Below are positions 19,400 through 26,485 of a stretch of DNA of 64,000 nt, piece by piece. Both the position numbers and the translations under genes were made by a program. Source of the stretch: Pseudomonas muyukensis. Its GTDB lineage: Bacteria; Pseudomonadota; Gammaproteobacteria; Pseudomonadales; Pseudomonadaceae. How positions within the stretch are numbered: position 1 is the first letter of the stretch; each line of letters starts with the position of its first letter. A model generated the notes under the pieces. That model saw only the letters and a list, made by a program, of their open reading frames with translations. It had not been told where the DNA came from and did not search any database. The stretch is from assembly GCF_019139535.1 (NCBI RefSeq), contig NZ_CP077073.1, forward strand, positions 1,946,001-2,010,000. The letters are read 5' to 3'.

Positions 19400-19894
19400 T
19401 CACCACCAGTACTTGCCAAAATTTTCCGGGTTGGCCCAGAACCTGGCGTTGAGCCAGTCCGGGACCTGTTTGTAGTCATGCAGATCATAGGTGAACAAGC
19501 TCAACACCTGCTCGTCGCGCTGGAATTTTTCGTTGGCCGAGAGGGCCAGGGCAAAGAAGTCCGTGGCCTGCCAGCCGCAGGCGGCGAGGTCGGCGAGCAC
19601 CGCGACCCGGCTGGCATTGAGGTTGCGGATGCCGCCCAGCAGCTCCAGGCCGGTGCGCTTGGGCAGATGCTCCAGGCAGTCGACCAGCAGCGCCAGGTCG
19701 AAACGCTGGCCGGCCAGCGCCGCAGGCAAGGGCCCGGGCGCGGCCAGTTCGATGTGGCTGTGTGGATGGGCCGCGGCGAAGGCGTCGAGCGCCGGGAAGC
19801 GCGTACCCACCAGCAGCAGGCGGCGCGGCGCGAAGCGCTCGAGCAGGGCGGCCAGGGCCTGCTGGGGTGTGCGTTGGGCGAAAGCGTCGGTCAT
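19400..19894 (-). CDS. DUF6231-family protein (methyltransferase-like fold?)
   Basis: A 164-aa cytoplasmic protein from the ATG at 19894, which has GAGG eight bases upstream. [19 protein letters not shown] followed by [18 protein letters not shown] resembles a shortened Rossmann-type methyltransferase core (nucleotide loop and post-motif 'DCLEHLP'). The C-terminus [13 protein letters not shown] is characteristic of the Pseudomonas family I recall as DUF6231. It is the first gene of the run down to 18229. Any catalytic role is inference. Confidence 0.65.
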   Translation of the reverse strand: MTDAFAQRTPQQALAALLERFAPRRLLLVGTRFPALDAFAAAHPHSHIELAAPGPLPAALAGQRFDLALLVDCLEHLPKRTGLELLGGIRNLNASRVAVLADLAACGWQATDFFALALSANEKFQRDEQVLSLFTYDLHDYKQVPDWLNARFWANPENFGKYWW

Positions 19895-20054
19895 TGCCAA
19901 TCCTCGTTCAGGTCGCTCAAGACTAACGGTCCTCGCCGTGTGGGCAAAGAGGCGGCATGCCGCGTCGTGGCTTATTGCTGGCAGAGCGGGAATTGGCGGT
20001 CTTTACTCCCAGAGCATCGGTTTTGCACCGATTCCCCCTAGGAGAAGCAACAAG

Positions 20055-20747
20055 ATGAGCATAGTACGCACAGCGGTACCCCTGGTTCTGCTCACCAGTG
20101 TGTTGACTGGTTGTGCAGGTTTGCAGAAAACCGACTGGCCGAAGTGTGCTGCCGTCGGGGGTGTGGGCGGCGCGGCCCTGGGCGCGATCGAGAGTTCCAG
20201 CTGGGCCGGCTGGGGCGCCCTGCTCGGTGGCGGCCTGGCGGCTGGCTACTGCTGGGCCCATGGCGATGGCGACGAAGACGGCGATGGCGTGCCGGACAGC
20301 CGCGACAAGTGCCCGGGCACGCCGCGCGGGGTGCAGGTCGACGCCAACGGTTGCCCGCCTGCGCCTGCGCCGGTGGTCGAGGAAGTCGTGGTGCAGAAGG
20401 AAGAAGTCATCGTCATTCGCGATGTGCGCTTCGAGTTCGACTCGGCGCGCCTGACCGCCACCGACAAGGAGCGCCTCAACACCGTCGCCACGCGCCTCAA
20501 GCAGGAAGCCCCCGGCGCCCGCCTGAGCGTCAGTGGCCATACCGACAGCGTCGGCTCCGATAGCTACAACCAGAAGCTCTCCGAGCGTCGCGCCCAGTCG
20601 GTGACCAGCTACCTGGTGGAAAGCGGTGTGCCGCGTGCCAGCTTCGTTTCGGTGGTGGGTGCCGGCGAGACCCAGCCGGTGGCCGACAACGCCACGGCCG
20701 ATGGCCGCGCGATGAACCGCCGCACCGAGATCAAGATCCAGCGTTGA
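20055..20747 (+). CDS. OmpA-family lipoprotein with thrombospondin-type-3 repeat
   Basis: A 230-aa outer-membrane lipoprotein. The signal peptide ends LLTSVLTGC (Cys20). A glycine-rich hydrophobic segment (GGVGGAALGAIESSSWAGWG) may insert in a membrane. Residues about 73-95 form an Asp-rich calcium-binding repeat (DGDEDGDGVPDSRDKCPGTP). The C-terminal OmpA domain (FEFDSARLT, SGHTDSVGSD, MNRRTEIKI) binds peptidoglycan. The next gene is a paralogue with the same architecture. The start has a GGAG site (AGGAGAAGCAACAAGATG). Confidence 0.9.
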   Translation: MSIVRTAVPLVLLTSVLTGCAGLQKTDWPKCAAVGGVGGAALGAIESSSWAGWGALLGGGLAAGYCWAHGDGDEDGDGVPDSRDKCPGTPRGVQVDANGCPPAPAPVVEEVVVQKEEVIVIRDVRFEFDSARLTATDKERLNTVATRLKQEAPGARLSVSGHTDSVGSDSYNQKLSERRAQSVTSYLVESGVPRASFVSVVGAGETQPVADNATADGRAMNRRTEIKIQR

Positions 20748-20836
20748 TGGCGTAGCGCCTGTACCTTGAGAAGTGGCGCGGGCGCGTCTTTACTCCTGTG
20801 TGACCGGTAGCGGCCGGTGACACAGGAGCATTCACC

Positions 20837-21556
20837 ATGCGTGTTTTGTCGAAGGCGGCACTGCCGCTGGTAGTGGCCACCAGCCTGCTGGCAGGTTGCG
20901 CCACCCACAGCGACGGCAGTGCGCCCCTCAATCAAAGGACCTGGCCCATCTGCAGCCTGCTGGGCGGGCTGGTCGGTGGTGGCCTGGGCGCCATCGAGAG
21001 TTCCAGTTGGGCGGCCGGCGCCGGTGTTGCCGGGGCCATTGCCGGTGGTTTGATCTGTTATGCCCAGGACGGCGACGAGGATGGTGATGGGGTCTTCGAC
21101 CGCCGCGACCGCTGCCCGGACACACCGGCGGGGACGCAGGTCGATCACATGGGCTGCCCGTTGCCGCAGTACCCTGCATCGGCGCCGGCCCCGACGCCTG
21201 TGGCGACACCTGAAGTGATCACCCTGGACGATCAGGGCCAGGTGCTGTTCGCCTTCGATTCCGCCGAGCTCACCGGTGGCGCCCAGCAGCGGCTGCACAG
21301 CCTGTTGCCCAAGCTCAACGATCCCAGCGTGACCCGTGTCAAGGTGGTCGGGCACACCGACAGCGTAGGCTCGGACAGCTACAACCAGAAACTGTCCGAG
21401 CGGCGTGCCAGCAGTGTGGCCGAATACCTGATCAGCCAGGGCCTGGCGCCGACCAAGGTGACCAGCCAGGGACGTGGCGAGGCGGAGCCGGTGGCCGACA
21501 ACGACACCGACGAAGGCCGCGGGCACAACCGACGGGTGGAATTGCACCTGAACTGA
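20837..21556 (+). CDS. OmpA-family lipoprotein, tandem paralogue
   Basis: A 239-aa paralogue of the gene just upstream: lipobox LLAGC (Cys21), a Gly-rich segment with the same GAIESSSW string, a calcium-type repeat (DGDEDGDGVFDRRDRCPDTP), then an OmpA domain (FAFDSAELTG, VGHTDSVGSDSYNQKLSERR). The identical core SYNQKLSERRA in both copies marks a tandem duplication. The 89-bp gap contains an A/G-rich ribosome site (CACAGGAG). Likely role: cell-envelope tethering of outer membrane to peptidoglycan. Confidence 0.9.
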   Translation: MRVLSKAALPLVVATSLLAGCATHSDGSAPLNQRTWPICSLLGGLVGGGLGAIESSSWAAGAGVAGAIAGGLICYAQDGDEDGDGVFDRRDRCPDTPAGTQVDHMGCPLPQYPASAPAPTPVATPEVITLDDQGQVLFAFDSAELTGGAQQRLHSLLPKLNDPSVTRVKVVGHTDSVGSDSYNQKLSERRASSVAEYLISQGLAPTKVTSQGRGEAEPVADNDTDEGRGHNRRVELHLN

Positions 21557-21655
21557 CCCCTCTGGCGCGCGCCCCAGCTGTAGGGTTACTGTTGTCGGCA
21601 CGGCCCGCTCGAACGGGCCGCGCCGACATAACAACAATTCTTTGGGGGCGGGGCT

Positions 21656-21931
21656 ATGAAGTTCATCCTGGGCCTGGGCAAGGCCCTGACGGTGGTGTTC
21701 TGGTGGGTGGTGCTGGTCAATCTGTTCATGCCGCAGCCCTTGCCGTTCAACCTGCTGATCAACGCCGCGGGCGTTTTCCTGCTCGGCTTGCATGCGCTCG
21801 AGGTGCTGTTTTTCAATGGCAGCCTGCGTGGGCGCAGCCATCGCTGGTTCGATCGGTTGCAGATCTTGCTGACCGGCATTTTCCACGTCATGTCCATCCC
21901 ACGGCCGCAGGAGGCGCCGAGCCATGCGTAA
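21656..21931 (+). CDS. DUF1145-family inner-membrane protein
   Basis: A 91-aa protein with two to three hydrophobic segments (about 4-26, 32-54 and 70-82), starting MKFILGLGKALTVVFWWVVL. LPFNLLINAAGVFLLGLHALE is typical of the DUF1145 group of small gammaproteobacterial membrane proteins. Function unknown. Its 3' end overlaps the start of the next gene by 8 bp, suggesting coupled translation. Confidence 0.8.
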   Translation: MKFILGLGKALTVVFWWVVLVNLFMPQPLPFNLLINAAGVFLLGLHALEVLFFNGSLRGRSHRWFDRLQILLTGIFHVMSIPRPQEAPSHA

Positions 21932-22682
21932 ATTGATGTTGTTGGCCGCATTGGCCACCCCGCTGGCCCAGGCCGAGAGCCTTGAAGTTGCCGCCCATTC
22001 GATGCTGCGCCTGCCCAACAAGTCGGCCAGCGTGCACCTGGAGCAGTTGCGGGTGGCCGATTCGGCGACCTTGCTGTTGCCGGCCAGCCTGACTGAATTG
22101 AAGATCGACCGGCTCGAACTGGGGCGTGATGCGCGCATTGCCATTGCCCCGGCCGAGCATGAGCTGAATATCGTGGCGGCGCATGCGGCGTTGGCCGAGG
22201 GCAGCGAGTTCAGCGCGCCGGGAGCGCCGGGCAGCTACGAGCGCGCGGCGCGGCCGGGGCGCAATCTGGATCTGCGCCTGGAGGCGCTGGAGGCTGAGCG
22301 GGTGGCCATCGATGCCCGGGGCGGGGCGGGAGCGCCTGGGTATTTCGGGCTCGATGGCGCCAATGGCACGCCGGGTGGTTGTACCTGGGGTCAGGCTAGC
22401 CGGGGGGCCAATGGTGATGATGGGGGCAATGGCCATGATGGCGCTGCGGGTGGGCGGATTCGCTTGAGCGTGCCTGAGGGGTTCGCCCGGGAGCGGATCG
22501 TGGTACGGCTTGATGGCGGTGCGCCGGGTAAGCCGGGGGCTGCGGGCAAGGCGGGGCGGGGTGGGGCCAGCAAGGGGTGTCTGGTCTATAGCACCGATGC
22601 GGGGGCCAATGGGCGGCCTGGGCAGGCCGGGCAGCCTGGGTTGGCTGGGGCTTCCGGGGAGTTGATTCTGCAGCGGCTTTGA
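21924..22682 (+). CDS. Secreted glycine-rich, collagen-like protein
   Basis: A 252-aa protein with a signal peptide (MRKLMLLAALATPLAQA). A beta-rich region (about 20-95) follows. From about 95 on there are Gly-rich segments with collagen-like Gly-X-Y stretches: GAPGSYERAARPG, GGAGAPGYFGLDGANGTPGG, GAPGKPGAAGKAGRGGASKG and GANGRPGQAGQPGLAGASG. Two cysteines (CTWG, GCLV) could form a disulfide. It may be an exported surface or matrix component; no enzyme motif is seen. Codon bias is even more GC-heavy than nearby genes in the repeats. Confidence 0.7.
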   Translation: MRKLMLLAALATPLAQAESLEVAAHSMLRLPNKSASVHLEQLRVADSATLLLPASLTELKIDRLELGRDARIAIAPAEHELNIVAAHAALAEGSEFSAPGAPGSYERAARPGRNLDLRLEALEAERVAIDARGGAGAPGYFGLDGANGTPGGCTWGQASRGANGDDGGNGHDGAAGGRIRLSVPEGFARERIVVRLDGGAPGKPGAAGKAGRGGASKGCLVYSTDAGANGRPGQAGQPGLAGASGELILQRL

Positions 22683-22698
22683 GTGGGTTTGAATAGGG

Positions 22699-22767
22699 TT
22701 GTTTGGTTGTTTGGTTGTTTGGTTGTTTGGTTGTTTGGTTGTTTGGTTGTTGGTTGTTGGTTGTTGG
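22699..22767. repeat. 8-bp then 7-bp tandem repeat
   Basis: Six copies of TTGTTTGG followed by three of TTGTTGG, directly downstream of the collagen-like gene. Low GC against a GC-rich background. Confidence 0.95.
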
Positions 22768-22800
22768 TTGGTTTTGGTAGTTGTATACGCATTCATTTGT

Positions 22801-23041
22801 GATGGCGACGCATAGTCACCTTTCCGCCCTTACGGCGGGTAACTTTTTGAAGGATCAAAAAGTCACCAAAAAATCCTCGCTCCATTCATCCGGCCCCTCC
22901 GCTCCGCTCCGGGGTTCCCTCACTCCGGCCTTGCTCCCGGGAGGACCGCGCTGTAGGGCCCATCCTGGGCCCCAGCGCTTGACGGGCATCCATGCCCGTC
23001 ACCTCCCTACGCAAGGCCTGCGTTCGGCCTCCTGAAGTCGC
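22801..23041 (+). repeat. Long inverted repeat, left copy
   Basis: About 240 bp, matched in inverted orientation by 23344-23583. It runs from near AGTCACCTTTCCGCCCTTAC to GGCCTCCTGAAGTCGC. It contains a 77-codon frame (22802-23035, +) starting MATHSHLSALTA. The right copy contains a frame of the same length, without indels between the two but with many amino-acid replacements. No terminal transposon features or transposase. Probably a multi-copy Pseudomonas repeat; coding status unproven. Confidence 0.85.
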
Positions 23042-23216
23042 GAAGTTACGGGCGGCGCCTGCACTGACGCAGCTAATCGCTAGTTGAATTAGTGGGAACT
23101 CTGGATCGCATCGCGGGGCAAGCCCGCTTCCACACCAATTCGATAAAGTGACCTAGCGAGGAAGTGGGCCTGCACCACGAAAAAACAACACATGTCCAAC
23201 TAACAAACCAATATCT

Positions 23217-23304
23217 CTGCTCTTGATCTGCTCTTGATCTGCTCTTGATCTGCTCTTGATCTGCTCTTGATCTGCTCTTGATCTGCTCTTGATCTGCTCT
23301 TGAT
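23217..23304. repeat. 11-bp tandem repeat
   Basis: Eight perfect copies of CTGCTCTTGAT between the two arms of the long inverted repeat. No spacers, so it is not a CRISPR array. Confidence 0.97.
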
Positions 23305-23343
23305 TTTGCTTCTAAGCGCGCAATGGTCCAGGCGCCGCCAATT

Positions 23344-23583
23344 GCGACTTCAGGAGGCCGAGTGGAGTTCTTGCGTAGTGGGGCGACGGCCATGGATGGC
23401 CGTCGAGCGCTGCGCCCCAGGATGGGGCGTACAGCGCGGTCCCCACGGGAGCAAGAACGGAGCGAGGGAACCCCGGAGCGTAGCGTAGGGGCCGGATGAA
23501 TGGAGCGAGCGGTTTTTGCCTACTTTTGCCCGCGTGCAAAAGTAGGTCGCCGTAAGGGCGAAAAGGTGACTAAATGTCGACAT
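23344..23583 (-). repeat. Long inverted repeat, right copy
   Basis: Inverted partner of 22801-23041, starting GCGACTTCAGGAGGCCGAG and ending near AAAAGGTGACTAAATGTCGA. Strongest similarity is at the two ends and in the middle (TCCATTCATCCGGCCCCT as read on the minus strand). It encodes a 77-codon frame (23350-23583, minus) beginning MSTFSHLFALTA, of equal length to that of the left copy. Confidence 0.85.
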
Positions 23584-23624
23584 CATCTATGAATGAGCAT
23601 ACAAAAATCAAAACCATCGCTGCC

Positions 23625-23690
23625 GAACCCGAACCCGAACCCGAACCCGAACCCGAACCCGAACCCGAACCCGAACCCGAACCCGAACCC
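23625..23690. repeat. Hexanucleotide tandem repeat
   Basis: Eleven perfect copies of GAACCC lying 6 bp past the stop codon of the minus-strand gene at 23697. On the plus strand they would encode Glu-Pro repeats, but no supported gene uses them. Confidence 0.97.
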
Positions 23691-23696
23691 GCCCTC

Positions 23697-24161
23697 TCAA
23701 ACCCAAACCCGAGAACTGGCCACCCCCACCACCAACACCCCAATCAACAAATTAACCCCCACCAACCGCCGAATCCGCCCCAGCACCCCAGCGCCGGCAG
23801 CCCAATCCTCGGCCTGCACCGCCGCCCGCAGCTCGGGCAACAACAACCCCTGAACCCGCATGAACAACGCAAACATGACGATCCCCCCGCCAATCATCAC
23901 CTGCACGTAGCGAGGCGCGGTCTCGAACCCGGCAAAGCGCAGGTGGATCATGCCGACCCCACTGACAGCCAGCACCGCCACCGCCAGCCAGACCCATCTG
24001 AAGAACCGCTGGAAAACCTCCACCCACAAGCGCAGTCGCGCCGGCCCTTCGAGGGCGGCAACCGTGGCCGGGCGCAGCACCAGCCAGGCGAAGAACATCC
24101 CACCGACCCACACCAGGGCGGCCAGGACATGCAAGGTGTAGGGCAGGGCAAAGGCAAGCAT
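23697..24161 (-). CDS. CopD-like four-helix membrane protein
   Basis: A 154-aa integral membrane protein with four hydrophobic helices: YTLHVLAALVWVGGMFFAWL, VWLAVAVLAVSGVGMI, VQVMIGGGIVMFALF and LVGVNLLIGVLVVGVA. The first helix carries a histidine (LHVLAALVWVGGM) as in CopD/heme-binding DUF families. The start MLAFALPY at 24161 has GGAG six bases before it; ATG codons at 24173 and 24182 are alternatives. It is divergent from dinG across about 100 bp. It ends beside a hexanucleotide array. Confidence 0.75.
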   Translation of the reverse strand: MLAFALPYTLHVLAALVWVGGMFFAWLVLRPATVAALEGPARLRLWVEVFQRFFRWVWLAVAVLAVSGVGMIHLRFAGFETAPRYVQVMIGGGIVMFALFMRVQGLLLPELRAAVQAEDWAAGAGVLGRIRRLVGVNLLIGVLVVGVASSRVWV

Positions 24162-24259
24162 CCGGATCTCCATGGGGCACAAAGGGCAATAGCGGGGTAT
24201 GATAGCCGGCCCATGCGAAACACTGAAAATATATCCAGCCCTCCGGGCGCCCGCAGACC

Positions 24260-26404
24260 ATGATCAGCAACGAACTCAAAGCCACCATCCAGGGCGCCTA
24301 TTCGCGTTTCCTCGAAGCCAAAAGCCTCAAGCCACGCTATGGCCAGCGCCTGATGATCGCCGAAGTGGCCAAGGTGCTCGGCGACATCGCCTGCGACGAC
24401 GAAGGCCGCCGTGCGGGCGAGCCCGCCGTGGTGGCGGTCGAGGCCGGCACCGGTACCGGCAAGACCGTCGCCTACAGCCTCGCCGCGATCCCCGCCGCCA
24501 AGGCCGCCGGCAAGCGCCTGGTGATCGCCACCGCCACCGTCGCGCTGCAGGAGCAGATCGTCTTCAAGGACCTGCCCGACCTGATGCGCAACAGCGGGCT
24601 GAACTTCAGCTTCGCCCTGGCCAAGGGGCGTGGCCGCTACCTGTGCCTTTCCAAGCTCGACATCCTGCTGCAGGAAGGCCACGCCCAGTCGGCCACCGCG
24701 CAGCTGTTCGAGGAAGAAGGCTTCCATATCGAAGTCGACGAGCGCAGCCAGAAGCTGTTCAACAGCATGATCGAGAAGCTCGCCGGCAACCGCTGGGACG
24801 GCGACCGCGACAGCTGGTCGGAGGCCATCGAGGACCAGGACTGGGCGCGCCTGACCACCGACCACAGCCAGTGCACCGGCCGTCATTGCCCGAACTTCCA
24901 GCAGTGCGTGTTCTACAAGGCCCGTGAAGGCATGGGCAAGGTCGACGTGATCGTCACCAACCACGACATGGTCCTGGCCGACCTGGCGCTGGGCGGCGGC
25001 GCGGTGCTGCCCGACCCGCGCGAAACCATGTACGTGTTCGACGAAGGCCACCACCTGCCGGACAAAGCCATTGGCCACTTCGCCCATTACTCGCGCCTGC
25101 GCTCCACCGCCGACTGGCTGGAGCAGACCGCCAAGAACCTGACCAAGCTGCTGGCCCAGCACCCGCTGCCGGGCGACCTGGGCAAGTACATCGAGCAGGT
25201 GCCGGAGCTGGCCCGCGAGGTGCGTACCCAGCAGCAGTTCATGTTCACCCTGTGCGAGCAGGTCGCCGACTTCCGCGTCGGCGAGGACATGGAAGGCCGC
25301 GACCGCCCGCGCTACCGTTTCGAAGGCGGCGTGGTGCCCGAGCAGATCCGCGAAGTCGGCATCGAACTCAAGAAGGGCTTCGCCCGCCTCAACGACCTGT
25401 TTACCCGCCTGGCCGACCTGCTCAAGGAAGGCATGGACGGCGAGAACAACATCGGTATCGCCAGCCACCAGGCCGAGGAGTGGTACCCGCTGTTCGGCAG
25501 CCTGGTGACCCGTGCCCAGGGCAACTGGGAGCTGTGGACCGCCTTCACCGCCGAAGACCCCGAGGACAACCCGCCCATGGCGCGCTGGCTGACCCTGGCC
25601 GAGAGCGGCGCGCTGTTCGACATCGAGGTCAACGCCAGCCCCATCCTGGCCGCCGAGATGCTGCGCAAGAGCCTGTGGAACGTCGCCCATGGTGCCTTGG
25701 TGACCTCGGCGACCTTGACCGCGCTGGGCAAGTTCGACCGCTTCCGCATGCGCTCGGGGCTGCCCCGCGATGCCGTGCAGTGCGTGGTCCCCAGCCCGTT
25801 CGTGCACGGCGACGCCGGCCTGCTGCGGGTGCCCGACCTGGGCGCCGACCCGCGTGATGCCGCCGCCCACACCGCGGCGATCATCCGCGCGCTGCCAGCC
25901 ATCGTCGAGGACGCCCGTGGCGCATTGGTGCTGTTCTCTTCGCGCAAGCAGATGCAAGACGTATTCGACGGCCTGGACCGCGACTGGCGCAAGCTGGTGC
26001 TGATCCAGGGCAACCTGTCCAAGCAGGAGACCCTCAACAAGCACAAGGCGCGGGTCGATGATGGCCAGCACAGCGTGCTGTTCGGCCTGGCCAGCTTCGC
26101 CGAAGGCGTCGACTTGCCGGGCGCCTACTGCGAGCACGTGGTGATCGCCAAGATCCCCTTCGCCGTGCCGGACGACCCGGTCGAGGCGGCCCTGGCCGAG
26201 TGGATCGAGGCCCGCGGCGGCAATCCGTTCATGGAAATCGCCGTGCCCGACGCCTCGCTGCGCCTGATCCAGGCCTGCGGTCGGCTGTTGCGTACCGAAC
26301 AGGACCGCGGGGTGATCACCTTGCTCGACCGCCGCCTGGTCACCCAACGCTACGGCAAGGCTATCCTCAATGCACTGCCGCCCTTCCGACGGGAAATCGG
26401 CTGA
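24260..26404 (+). CDS. dinG: ATP-dependent DNA helicase DinG
   Basis: A 714-aa superfamily 2 XPD-like 5'-3' helicase used in processing of R-loops and stalled forks. Walker A is EAGTGTGKT (about 61-69). The Fe-S domain cysteines are in RYLCLSK, CTGRHC and QQCVF (about 132 and 208-222). Walker B is the variant DEGH (VFDEGHHLPD). Motif VI is near the end (IQACGRLLRTEQDRG). No obvious LexA box (CTGT-N8-ACAG) was seen in the short leader. Confidence 0.95.
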   Translation: MISNELKATIQGAYSRFLEAKSLKPRYGQRLMIAEVAKVLGDIACDDEGRRAGEPAVVAVEAGTGTGKTVAYSLAAIPAAKAAGKRLVIATATVALQEQIVFKDLPDLMRNSGLNFSFALAKGRGRYLCLSKLDILLQEGHAQSATAQLFEEEGFHIEVDERSQKLFNSMIEKLAGNRWDGDRDSWSEAIEDQDWARLTTDHSQCTGRHCPNFQQCVFYKAREGMGKVDVIVTNHDMVLADLALGGGAVLPDPRETMYVFDEGHHLPDKAIGHFAHYSRLRSTADWLEQTAKNLTKLLAQHPLPGDLGKYIEQVPELAREVRTQQQFMFTLCEQVADFRVGEDMEGRDRPRYRFEGGVVPEQIREVGIELKKGFARLNDLFTRLADLLKEGMDGENNIGIASHQAEEWYPLFGSLVTRAQGNWELWTAFTAEDPEDNPPMARWLTLAESGALFDIEVNASPILAAEMLRKSLWNVAHGALVTSATLTALGKFDRFRMRSGLPRDAVQCVVPSPFVHGDAGLLRVPDLGADPRDAAAHTAAIIRALPAIVEDARGALVLFSSRKQMQDVFDGLDRDWRKLVLIQGNLSKQETLNKHKARVDDGQHSVLFGLASFAEGVDLPGAYCEHVVIAKIPFAVPDDPVEAALAEWIEARGGNPFMEIAVPDASLRLIQACGRLLRTEQDRGVITLLDRRLVTQRYGKAILNALPPFRREIG

Positions 26405-26485
26405 CCGCCAGAGCAAGACGCGCCATCCGTTGTCCATTACTCGATCTGGAGCCCGTGACGGGCTCTGAAGGAGAGCCACCGCCCT

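Larger units (their letters stand above)
22683..23696. other. 1-kb gene-poor repeat patch
   Basis: No gene with convincing support. It holds an 8/7-bp tandem array (22699-22767), an inverted pair of ~240-bp repeats (22801-23041 and 23344-23583), a REP fragment around 23111-23135 (CGGGGCAAGCCCGCTTCCAC), an 11-bp tandem array (23217-23304) and a 6-bp array (23625-23690). Each long repeat contains a 77-codon frame, described separately. Confidence 0.8.

Noticed and set aside
23217..23304. Possible CRISPR array
   Set aside because: Units of 11 bp are directly adjacent without spacers; no cas genes in the window.
22801..23583. Insertion sequence or MITE bounded by inverted repeats
   Set aside because: No transposase, no target-site duplication that I could find, and the arms are far longer than usual terminal repeats; kept only as a repeat pair.
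23574..24263. Plus-strand ORF with Glu-Pro repeats
   Set aside because: It exists only because the GAACCC array is open and then runs antisense to the CopD-like gene; the minus-strand product has four clear membrane helices.
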